This document shows positions 1 through 7,731 of a stretch of DNA of 13,426 bases, piece after piece. The notes below the pieces were generated by a model. The model was not told the DNA's origin, did not search any database, and worked only from the letters and a program-made list of their open reading frames with translations. The DNA lies in assembly GCA_002077045.2 (NCBI GenBank), contig NAEU01001085.1, positions 1-13,426 of the forward strand, written 5' to 3'. Source of the DNA: Rachicladosporium sp. CCFEE 5018. Lineage: Eukaryota > Ascomycota > Dothideomycetes > Cladosporiales > Cladosporiaceae. A program made the position numbers and the translations under genes. How positions within the stretch are numbered: position 1 is the first letter of the stretch; each line of letters begins with the position of its first letter.

Positions 1-1054
1 GAGTCAGTCTCCTGTGCCGTCCAGAACGAGCTAAATGCCAACTTACAATGTCCGCCCGCATCAGCAAAAGTCTTCGTCTTCGTCACGAGTGCCATGTCGA
101 GGTCTGCGATGATCAGCTGCTCTGAGCCCGACTCAGCAGCCTTCAGAATCCGTCCATCTGGGCCAATGATGGCCGACGAGCCTGCGACCGGGCTGCCCAT
201 GATCGGGCTGCCGGCCGTCTTCATGGCGTCTATGCCGGGCTGGGATAAGACTGCTGTACAATGCAGGACAAAGGCACCAGCTTCTGCTGCGTACGTTTGC
301 GAGAGATTTCGACAGCCTATCGAGACTTTGATTAGCATGCTTCAGGCGTTCAATCCTGTCGTTCTGGTCATTCTCACCTTGCTCTGACATTGACCAGAAG
401 CCCGGTGAGCCATCTACGAATGGATCCAAAGGCGGCCAGGCAGCGATGTGAATCTGCTCCTGCTGCGAGAGCGTGTAGTACTTGAGCAGCGGCTGGATAT
501 GCTCCCTTCGCAACCATCAGCAAATACGACACAGCACTCATCGATCCGCCAACTTTGACCTACCAGCAAGACAGACTCCCAACTCTAGGCCCATCGTCAG
601 GTAGTTGCACAACACTCGCCAAACAATCCCCACTCGCATCCCCAAAAATCGTCCTCTCCATATGCGTCGGCTTCATCTTCCTCCGCTTCATCCTCACCTC
701 CCCTGTCTCACTAATCAACGCCTGGCTAATATAAACACTCTCACCATCGCGCTCCGAGAACCCCAACCCGACATTAATCCCATGCTCCGCAGCCGCATCG
801 CAAATCTGCCGCATTTCGGGACTGTCAATGCGAAGGCTGTTCTCGACGTACTTAACGCCGAGATCGAAGTCTACCGGTCGAGACCAGATCCAGGCTGGGT
901 AGCCGGGGATCCAGCATTCTGGGAAGACGATTAGGGTTGCTTTGGTGGAAGCGGCTTCGGCGATGAGGGAGCAGGTTTTGGCTATTGTGGCGGAGATGTC
1001 GAGCCAGATGGGCTCGTGTTGGGTGACAGCTACGCGAACGGTCTTTGAGGGCAT
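1..1054 (-). CDS. Nitrilase (carbon-nitrogen hydrolase), 3' end beyond the window
   Basis: This gene encodes a nitrilase, which hydrolyses organic nitriles to a carboxylic acid and ammonia, probably in the cytosol. The visible exons are 1054-564, 505-378 and 316-47. The introns 563-506 (58 bp) and 377-317 (61 bp) are GT-AG and keep the frame. A third donor (GTAAGT) lies at 46-41. No in-frame acceptor follows inside the window, so the gene runs off the left edge; a CTGAC branch-like site sits at the very edge. The visible protein is about 296 residues and holds the full catalytic set of the family: Glu46 in FPECWIPGYP, Lys128 in RRKMKPTH, and Cys163 in SLSCWEH, whose Trp codon is split by intron 1. 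It ends at ADAGGHY, near the usual C-terminal third. The start is the ATG at 1054 (MPSKTVRVAVTQHEP), which has good context; the longer frame upstream begins with GTG. The sequence reads as aliphatic/arylacetonitrilase-like rather than cyanide hydratase, but substrate cannot be settled here. Confidence 0.93.
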
Positions 1055-1695
1055 TGTGGATCCTGTTTGAGTGGCGAATGCTGGGTACTGCACGTCTGTT
1101 TGGTTCTAAACGGGAGAGGAAGTGAGGGCGAGCTGTTGATCGATGAGGAGATATGAGAAAGAGTACATTCTGTCCCGACTTAGCTAAGATGTAGGTGATC
1201 CCATGCTGAGAACATGGCAAAGACGAATAGCATCAGTCCCTCTGATAGCATAGTGAATCCAGAACCGCGGGGTTGCTGAGAAGTACCTGAAGCTAGATGG
1301 CACTCCGCGCATAAGGAAGTCTGATACGGCACCTCGGTCACCCAATCAGCTTCAGCAGCTAGAACTACATGTATATGTTGAAGATTCGACTTCAAGCGAG
1401 GCAGGAGTACATATGTATCTGCAGAACGTGTGAACGATGCGAAGATTTGTAAATCAGAGCCAGAACTACATACCTCCTCAACAGCTATACAGCTGCCAAA
1501 TGCCCAGCGCAATGCTACCGGGCTCCTCCAACGCCAGCGCCAAAGCGGACAAACATTGCCTCACTATCTCCGCTCGCAAGCTCGAATCATCTTCACGCTG
1601 TGCAGCAGTTCTCTCAGCCCTTGAGAGCGCCACTAGCTAACTTCCTCAGACCATCATCTCATCATCTCATCAGCTGCAAAATCGCTCAAGACTGC
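1055..1695. other. Intergenic: nitrilase promoter and DnaJ 3' flank
   Basis: I see no credible gene here. Open frames on both strands have no recognisable domains and no supporting splice structure. The region holds the upstream side of the nitrilase (towards 1055) and the downstream side of the DnaJ gene (towards 1695). A small direct repeat, about 2.5 copies of the 8-mer ATCATCTC, lies at 1653-1673 in the probable DnaJ 3' UTR. No clear promoter element was identified. Confidence 0.6.
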
Positions 1696-2811
1696 TTACA
1701 GTATCTCCTTGAGCTTCCTCTTTTGCTCCCCACTCAAGCTCGTAGGGTATTTGATATTCACTCCCACAACCAGATCGCCTCTCACAGTCGGCGTCTTGCT
1801 TTTCGGCATGCCGAGTTGTGGGAATCGCTCCGTCCAGGTTGGCTGTGTCGGACCCGCACTCGAGACATTGACTTGCCTCTTATCGATCGTGGCTACCGTT
1901 CTTGACCAGCCCGTCAAAGCCTCCTTCAGATCAATATCAACCCTGTGCTTCAAGTCGTCCCCATCTCGCGTGAAAAGCGGATGTGGCTTCTCCTTCACGA
2001 TGAAATGTAGATCTTGCGTTCCGCCTTCCACTTGATCGCCCATATCAGGATATTTGATCTTTGAGCCAGCTTTGAGACCCTTCTTAATGGGCACGCTAAG
2101 GATCTTGTCCTCAACGCTCTGCTTGCCAGTTTGAGCATCGTAGGTCTTTCGTTGCACTTTCAACTTCTTCGTCGTGCCCTCATAGATGTCCTCCAGTGAT
2201 ATGGCGATGGGCTTCTCGACAACAGTGGTCTCGGGCTCTGCTTCCCGCCGCCGCACGCCAGCGCCGCCGAAAGATGTAGGACCAGCTGCTCTTCGACTTC
2301 CTGTTCCGAAGCCTCCGAATGGACTCCCACTACCTCCGAACATCCCCTCAAAGCCATCATCGTCTCCTCCCGCGCCTCCCCCTGCGCTCTTCATGAATTG
2401 CGCGAATATGTCGTTCGGATCTGAGAAGCCGCTGAACCCTCCTCTACCTCCTCCTTGAGGGCCTCCCATGTTGAAGGAAAATGTCCTCGTCCCGCCTCCC
2501 GAGGGCATTCCCCCGAAGCCTCCGGGCATTCCGCCGCCTGCGAATGGGTTGCCTCCCGGCATGCCCTCTTGCGGCGCAGGCCCACCTTTGCCAGTGATAA
2601 AGTCATAACCGTAGTCGTCGTAGGTCTTGCGTTTCTCGGGGTCTGACAGAATTTCGTAGGCCTCGCCTGCTTCTTTGAACTTCTCCGCACCTGCAGGATT
2701 CTTATCTGGGTGGTTCTTCAAGGCAGCTTTGCGGTAAGCTTTCTTGATCTCATCTGCAGTCGCTGTTGGAGGGATCGAGAGACGATCGTAAAGCTTTGTG
2801 TCAGCTACCAT
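1696..2811 (-). CDS. Type II (class B) DnaJ/Hsp40 co-chaperone, Sis1/Psi1-like
   Basis: This 371-residue Hsp40 delivers non-native proteins to cytosolic/nuclear Hsp70 and stimulates its ATPase. The J domain covers residues 5-70, with the HPD motif at 34-36 inside KNHPDKNP. A long Gly/Phe and Gly/Met-rich linker follows (about 75-175, with GGMPGG and GGFG repeats). The two-barrel C-terminal substrate-binding region begins near PIAISLEDIYEGTTKKL and ends at KRKLKEIL. There is no CxxCxGxG zinc-finger cluster between linker and C-terminal region, so it is class B, like yeast Sis1 and human DNAJB1. Length fits the family, and there are no introns. The ATG at 2811 lies in strong context (ACAAAATGG). 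The gene is divergent from RAI1, and the shared promoter has a heat-shock-element-like array about 205-225 bp upstream of the start. I do not see an EEVD-like C terminus, which these proteins normally lack. Confidence 0.96.
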   Translation of the reverse strand: MVADTKLYDRLSIPPTATADEIKKAYRKAALKNHPDKNPAGAEKFKEAGEAYEILSDPEKRKTYDDYGYDFITGKGGPAPQEGMPGGNPFAGGGMPGGFGGMPSGGGTRTFSFNMGGPQGGGRGGFSGFSDPNDIFAQFMKSAGGGAGGDDDGFEGMFGGSGSPFGGFGTGSRRAAGPTSFGGAGVRRREAEPETTVVEKPIAISLEDIYEGTTKKLKVQRKTYDAQTGKQSVEDKILSVPIKKGLKAGSKIKYPDMGDQVEGGTQDLHFIVKEKPHPLFTRDGDDLKHRVDIDLKEALTGWSRTVATIDKRQVNVSSAGPTQPTWTERFPQLGMPKSKTPTVRGDLVVGVNIKYPTSLSGEQKRKLKEIL

Positions 2812-3006
2812 TTTGTCTGTGTTGTTGGTATAATGTGCAATCAGCTGTGGTTAGCCGAAAAGTTTTGATGATTGAGGGATCGCAATTGGTGAGTAGAAAG
2901 AGAAAATGCCTAGTGTGCTCAACGGGAAGTAAGGTTGTACGAATGGCTCGTATGCGTCTCAATCGCGAAGATGCTATGCACCGCCTGGATTGCCAGTCAC
3001 TTCCGG

Positions 3007-3011
3007 CCAAT
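3007..3011 (+). promoter_or_regulatory. CCAAT box in the DnaJ/RAI1 divergent promoter
   Basis: The pentamer CCAAT occurs at 3007-3011, inside GGCCAATC, about 196 bp upstream of the DnaJ start and immediately before the HSE-like array. In filamentous fungi CCAAT is the core site of the Hap/CBC complex. A pentamer occurs often by chance, so only its clustering with the neighbouring elements gives it weight. Confidence 0.35.
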
Positions 3012-3015
3012 CTGT

Positions 3016-3035
3016 GGAAGCTACGAGAAGCTTCC
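3016..3035. promoter_or_regulatory. Heat-shock-element-like array (gapped nGAAn/nTTCn units)
   Basis: GAA occurs at 3017-3019, GAA again at 3027-3029 and TTC at 3032-3034. All three fall on the same 5-bp grid, with one empty 5-bp unit in the middle. This is the layout of a gapped heat shock element (nGAAn, gap, nGAAn, nTTCn), the binding site of the Hsf1 trimer. It lies about 205 bp upstream of the DnaJ ATG and 305 bp upstream of the RAI1 ATG. Hsf1 control of Hsp40 genes is well established in yeasts, so the placement makes sense. The assignment is from motif reading only. Confidence 0.5.
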
Positions 3036-3036
3036 A

Positions 3037-3044
3037 TCACGTGA
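3037..3044. promoter_or_regulatory. TCACGTGA palindrome (E-box/bHLH-type site)
   Basis: An 8-bp perfect palindrome with a CACGTG core sits three bases past the HSE-like array in the shared DnaJ/RAI1 promoter. CACGTG is the classical site for bHLH factors such as yeast Cbf1, and it is common in fungal housekeeping promoters. It could serve either or both of the divergent genes. Confidence 0.4.
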
Positions 3045-3339
3045 CTGGACAGTGAGGCCGCTGTGAAGCATTGCATGGATGAAGGCGTATCTAGCTGTGA
3101 CGCTACTGCAGAGATGCTCACCCTAAGTCATTGAACGGTGTGTTGGAGACGACGAAACTGGATAGGAATACATCTTCACGTCCAAGAAGGAAGCGTGCCA
3201 AGCAGCGGTCCGTAGCCTGTGCAGATAAGGTTGCGGGATCTTCGCGGAGTGCATGAGCTAGTCGAGACCCCTTGTTTGCTCTCCATCCAGTAGGGCCCTC
3301 GTCGGAGCGAGCAAGATGCCAAAATGATCGCTTTGGAGC

Positions 3340-4748
3340 ATGGCCACGTTTGCAATCCATCCTCTGGACCGCTTCGTCGTCGCCAAGACTGCCATAAAGC
3401 GGCCACGCGAGATTGCGTACTTCAGCTATGACGACGAACACTCGTTACATCCGCTGTCGGATCAGTCGCTGAGCTACTACTATCCTCCGTTCATTAATGT
3501 TCCGGGCGAGGGCGAGCAGCATAGGGCGAATGTCAGTCTCTCGAATGGATTTGAGAAATTCCGAAAGCATGACGACAGCATCAACGAGCATTTGGACGCC
3601 TTGCTCGACACAATTGCAGCGTATGAGGAGAGGGATGGCCATGTTGTCAAGGCTGATCTCATTACCTGGAGAGGCATGATGACGAAGGTGTGTTTACTTG
3701 ACGGGTTCGGTGCGGCGATGGGAGGGTCAAAGCATAGGTTGACACCTCTTTCAGATCATGACAGCTCCGTTTGATATGTTCAGCGAGTTCGAGATGAACG
3801 CCACTTGCTTTCAGGTGGGCTACGAAGAGTCTTCCCATGCACCAGTAGCGAGCTGATTGTAGCGTAGGGTACAATGTGAGAATAATGCGGTCTAATCAAG
3901 AGCTCTGTACTGACAGCAACCAGCTTTCTCGAAGAACACAAAGCAGCCAAGTCCATGCCAGCGAACAACGGGCGGCCGAAGTCAGTGCCACATGGTGCAC
4001 GTCCATCGCAGGACATGATGCAGTATTGGGGTACGTGGTATTCGTTTGTTCCGTACGTTCGATTCCGCTGACGGTGTATAACGTAGGCTACAAGTTTGAG
4101 GCACTGTCGACCCTGCGCAAGCCGTGGGCAGAGGTCCCGCGAGCAGAGATCGAGTCCCGCGATAGTGTCATTGTCAGCAACGAAGCTCAATATTGCTCCA
4201 TAGTAACCACTGGGATTGGCGACACTAGCCTCATCCTTGGTGGCGAAGTCGATGCAGTCATGGGAGCGAAGCCGGACAACGCAGATGACCCTATCCCTTG
4301 GGTTGAGCTCAAGACATCGCAACAGCTGGTCGATCAGCGCGACGACATCAAGTACGAGAGGAAGCTGCTGAAGTTCTGGGCTCAGTCGTTCTTGCTCGGA
4401 GTGCCGAAGATCATTGTCGGTTTCAGGTCTCCGGATGGCCACTTGCTGCGCTTGCAAGAACATGAGACGCAGAAGATCCCTGGTATGGTTAAGCGCCAAG
4501 GCCAGGGGACTTGGGACGGCAATATTTGCATCAACTTCGCGGCAGAGGTGTTGAGGTTCTTGAAGACGAATGTACAGGGTGATGGGATCGTATGGCGGAT
4601 CTCGCGGAAGCCCAAGAGCTGCACGATCAATGTCTTCCCGATCGAGGATGTCAGTGTTGATTCGATCGTCAAGCCGTCCTTCAGAGCATGTCGAGAGCGC
4701 ATGCTGGCGAAGCAGGTGGCGACAAAGCTTGGTCCGTCGGGGGAGTGA
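3340..4748 (+). CDS. RAI1: RAI1/DXO-family decapping nuclease (Rai1)
   Basis: Rai1 removes defective or non-canonical 5' caps from RNA and partners the nuclear 5'-3' exonuclease Rat1. Exons read 3340-3687, 3755-3814, about 3901-4030 and 4087-4748, giving about 399 residues. Introns 1 (3688-3754) and 3 (4031-4086) are clean GT-AG introns in frame. Family motifs are present: IKRPREI and FSYDDEHSL near the N terminus, TWRGMMTK at the end of exon 1, APFDMFSEFEMNATCFQ in exon 2, RPSQDMMQYWGYKFE, then GGEVDAV, WVELKT and KFWAQSFLLGVPKIIVGFR. The metal- and RNA-binding residues of the family (E-x-D, E-x-K and the Gln of WAQSF) are therefore intact. Intron 2 is a problem. The donor at 3815 and the best acceptor (AG at 3915-3916, 20 nt after CTAAT) put exon 3 out of frame by one base. 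The weaker acceptor at 3899-3900 restores the frame but adds five residues. This may be a one-base error or a real lesion. Confidence 0.9.
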
Positions 4749-5552
4749 CCGAGCTGAGCGCTGCTGTATTGAGTTGCGATGCTCGTTGACGGTGCCCCGG
4801 GCTGGGCTGACCTGGAAGACGAACCGTCTCGTCAATACAGCTGATCGATGGTCGGACTTCGCCTCGCCTCGGTACTGGACACATTGTCTTACACCAACCG
4901 CGGTCATGGAAGTATAGTGAATACGACCAATGCTCGCTTGGGTAGTGACAACTGCCCCGTGGGCGATAGCGCAGTAGACACCGACGGTAGGGGTTCTCGA
5001 CCATCTCTGGTGATCGAAAGAGTACCCAGAGACTTCGATGGATGGCTCCGGAGAGACTACTCAAGCAGAATCGTACGGACAAGGCAGCCGACGCCCTCCA
5101 GTATATATGCAACGGCATGCCCATGATCAGTTCAGCAGCTGCCAAGTCCTATGTACTCCAAATTTTGCTCGCTTCCACTCATCATACCGTTTACTTTCCC
5201 TCTATGGCGTCGTCTAATCTACCCTCACAGGATCATCTAGTGTTTCCTGTCTACATTCTCTACCCTTTTCTCACATTATAGACTTACTCTACCTGCTATG
5301 CCATCTATCCTTTCCTAGCTATGCTGCCTTCTGTTTTCCACAATGCTGCTGTCTTGGACTTCCGTCTAAGTTAATCATACTCTTGACGGTCGAACCCCGA
5401 GACATTCTTTGGCTTGTACAAACAATAGACCTTGTGCATTGCTAGCATACTGCCACGGCCCTCTGTTGTACTGCCTCTTCGCTGCAGCTTGGAGCCGATC
5501 AAGGCCCCGCTGCCAGGACCCTCCCAGACCTCCCCAACGCAAGCAAAACGGC
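4749..5552. other. Intergenic: RAI1 3' flank
   Basis: No gene is supported. Short open frames in several phases lack recognisable sequence. The part from about 5160 to 5350 is visibly pyrimidine-rich on the plus strand, with many TCTA, CCTTTC and TACTC runs. Such tracts are common in fungal intergenic DNA. I found no transposon open frame and no inverted repeat that stood out by eye. Confidence 0.55.
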
Positions 5553-5557
5553 AAAAA
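5553..5557 (-). terminator. RNA polymerase III terminator of the tRNA gene
   Basis: A run of five T on the minus strand lies 6 nt downstream of the tRNA 3' end. T4 or longer is the standard Pol III stop signal, so its position supports the tRNA call and its orientation. Confidence 0.75.
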
Positions 5558-5563
5558 TATTAT

Positions 5564-5648
5564 TGAACCAGCCGAGAGTCGAACTCGGGCCACGCGCAGG
5601 ATGCTTGTCTAATGGCAAGCGCGTATGATACCGTTTCACTACTGGATC
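5564..5648 (-). tRNA. tRNA-Gly (anticodon GCC) with a 14-nt intron
   Basis: The minus strand folds into a complete cloverleaf. The acceptor arm is GATCCAG with CTGGTTC plus discriminator A (one T-T mismatch at pair 3:70). The D stem is GTGA/TCAT with loop AACGGTA, and the anticodon stem is CGCGC/GCGCG. The variable loop is TGGC, and the T stem CCGAG/CTCGG encloses TTCGACT. The anticodon loop reads TT-GCC-A, then T after a 14-nt insert at 5612-5599. The insert sits between positions 37 and 38, the usual place for eukaryotic tRNA introns. The anticodon is at 5616-5614. The mature length is 71 nt, as usual for tRNA-Gly(GCC), and the loop TTGCCAT is typical of that isoacceptor. Internal A-box (TAGTGAAACGG) and B-box (AGTTCGACTC) promoters are present, and a T5 terminator follows. 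The acceptor begins GA rather than the usual GC, so a diverged or inactive copy cannot be excluded. Confidence 0.85.
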
Positions 5649-6161
5649 GGGCATCTAAAGTTGAGAAGGGCGGATGTGCCATCTCTCCACTGATTTTCGG
5701 ATGGGCAAGTGTTCAGAATTACTGTATATGGTCTACAAGATACGTCTGATCCTCATCGGCTTGGTCTGACGATTCCCCATGACTGCCGAACCAAAGTGAT
5801 CGAACAGTCAAGTCTGACATCGAGTGAAGTGGCATTCGGCGGATACGCTTCAGTTCAGTTCCATGGATCACACTCATAGACCACTCTAGCCATCTATCAA
5901 TTCTAGCCATGACTCCCATTCGTCCGCACATTGAAAGGGACTGTTATTTCGAGTTGAACCGAAGCTCAAGTCAACGGCCTGGATACCGTTTTACCCCACC
6001 CTAGCACGGCAAAGCAACATTTCGGTCAGTTCGGGTGGGAGTATTAGTCATCATGCATCGCCGTGATCAGAACATCCGGCCTTGGGATCTAGGCTATGCA
6101 AAGATCCCCTCGGTCACCGACCTCTCCTACGTCTCCACAGACTGAAGCTAGGTGAGCCGCA
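5649..6161. other. Intergenic: region between tRNA-Gly and the 2EXR gene
   Basis: This stretch lies upstream of both the tRNA (minus) and the 2EXR gene (plus), so it should carry the 2EXR promoter. I identified no clear TATA or CCAAT arrangement and no open frame with recognisable sequence. The short minus-strand frame at about 5719-5931 has no domain features and is not proposed as a gene. Confidence 0.5.
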
Positions 6162-7109
6162 ATGTCGACATCAGAACGAACATTTCATCCTTTCCTACGC
6201 CTTCCTCTCGATTCCCGGGAGCAAATCTGGCGCTTCTGCCTACCCAATCGCGTCCGTGAGCTCGACACCCCAGTACCGGACAACGTTCACTGGGATCAGC
6301 GACTTGTATGCTGTCTTGGTGATACTTCGAGCAAGAACAGTCACCCCCCACTCATTACGGAGGTATGCCACGAATCACGTAAAGTGGCTCATGAGACTGG
6401 TGCTTCCATGACCTTTGCCACGGATACGAAAAGTGCAGACTGGTACGTCGCGACGGCCATCTATGAAACCTGGCAGGACCCTTTGCGCGAGTCGCTGCAT
6501 TTGAACTGGGTACAATCCAATGAAGCCGAATTCTACTGTAAAGGCGACGCTCTTGAGCACCTGGTGCGCGTCGGCCAGGATGTATCTGGGAACGTGTCTT
6601 TGACGGCCGAATACCTCTTCCAAAGCTACACCAAAAGACCCCACGACCTCGAGTTGTTAAACCGACGTACGAGCTGGCAGGTAGTTGTGCACACCATCGT
6701 AGTCCATTCACAGATCAGACCCGCCGCCGCAACGGGTCTCTTCGGACTACTTGGCGACGCTCGTGTGCAAATCATCGACGTGGGTGACTTGAGTCGTGTC
6801 CAACAGATCTTGAACCTAGCAGAGTCCTGCCAGCATGGCCGCGACATAACGGTGAGTCAGGATTTCACGCTGGAGACGATATGGAGTGCGGCCGAGCGCC
6901 TGAGGGAGCACGTCGTGAGCGTCTACAAGCAGGATCTGACGGCACGTATTCGTCCCGCGGTCATGTTCCGCCTCTGCACGCAGATGTGCAATGATCGCGC
7001 TGTCACAGAAGCTCGAGAAAGAGCCAGGCGGGCACCACCAGACAGAGGCAGGGGCAGGGGCAAAGGTAGGGGTAATGGTCGGGGCTCACACGGCGATCGC
7101 GTTGCATGA
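6162..7109 (+). CDS. 2EXR-domain protein with C-terminal RG-rich tail
   Basis: This is an intronless 315-residue protein. Residues 8-30 (FHPFLRLPLDSREQIWRFC, then LPNR) match the N-terminal signature of the fungal 2EXR domain (F..F..LP.E.R..IW...LP.R). Residues 64-75 (LITEVCHESRKV) match its second conserved block (..vC.ESR.v). 2EXR proteins are very numerous in filamentous ascomycetes and their biochemical role is unknown. The central part (about 90-280) has no feature I recognise. The last 25 residues are basic, with six RG dipeptides at 295-308 (RGRGRGKGRGNGRG), a composition seen in RNA-binding and arginine-methylated tails. The start at 6162 is the first ATG and lies directly before the domain. 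A weakly predicted function would be nucleic-acid association through the RG tail; this is inference only. Confidence 0.85.
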   Translation: MSTSERTFHPFLRLPLDSREQIWRFCLPNRVRELDTPVPDNVHWDQRLVCCLGDTSSKNSHPPLITEVCHESRKVAHETGASMTFATDTKSADWYVATAIYETWQDPLRESLHLNWVQSNEAEFYCKGDALEHLVRVGQDVSGNVSLTAEYLFQSYTKRPHDLELLNRRTSWQVVVHTIVVHSQIRPAAATGLFGLLGDARVQIIDVGDLSRVQQILNLAESCQHGRDITVSQDFTLETIWSAAERLREHVVSVYKQDLTARIRPAVMFRLCTQMCNDRAVTEARERARRAPPDRGRGRGKGRGNGRGSHGDRVA

Positions 7110-7731
7110 ATGTTGGAAAACGGGACACTAATCTGCTGCAATCTACGTTGGCCAGCGTCTAGATTGCTGGTAAGTATTGATCTAGGTGAGTGCAAGACCG
7201 AGTCTCCTCTTCCCCTTTCGCTTTCATATCGGAGCATGTACATCCGAGTCCTGTTACGGGCTGGCCCATCCCAGTGTATAGCGGAGATTGCAACCACTAC
7301 TGATTCACGCGCGACATCTCTTCATCTTAGCTCTACTTCCTTCCACTGGATGTATGGAGAGCAGCATCAGAGCATCTGCCTTGCATGGGTAGGTCGAAAT
7401 CGTCGCCACCGTCCTCCTGCGGATGTACATGCAGTGGATCCGTCGAAGCTGCGCCGATAGCACGGCTTTGGAACGCCACTCCTGTGGGCCAGTAATCTTT
7501 GTCGAATAGTGTTCAGAGACCGGACTCTGGGGACTTAGGCCGCAGCGGGAGTACACGGATTCTCTAATCCATCACTAGTCGCTGTTGGCCCTCTGATCTG
7601 CTGCGGATAGCTGGGTCACCTCAAGCTGCCGGCTCGGCTGCTGGCAAGCTGGTTTGCCTTGTACTGGGGTTGCGCTCGGTTTCGACACTACGATCGAGAA
7701 TATCGCACTAAGTGTGTCTTCAACCTGAATC
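7110..7731. other. Intergenic: convergent 3' flanks of the 2EXR and GT71 genes
   Basis: Two genes converge on this 622-bp region. An open frame of about 116 codons starts right after the 2EXR stop, but it has no domain, no independent promoter space and ordinary intergenic composition, so I leave it out. Nothing else was identified. Confidence 0.55.

Noticed and set aside
1180..1512. Minus-strand frame of 110 codons upstream of the nitrilase
   Set aside because: It has no domain or signal, and it lies in the probable nitrilase promoter without a supporting splice or start context.
3780..4907. Minus-strand open frame of 375 codons antisense to RAI1
   Set aside because: It lies opposite exons with strong RAI1 motifs, has no domain of its own and is explained as the reverse shadow of a conserved coding sequence.
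4681..5145. Minus-strand frame of 154 codons over the RAI1 3' end
   Set aside because: It overlaps the RAI1 terminal exon and shows no protein-like features.
7110..7460. Plus-strand frame starting directly after the 2EXR stop
   Set aside because: There is no domain and no reason for a bicistronic arrangement in a fungal nuclear genome.
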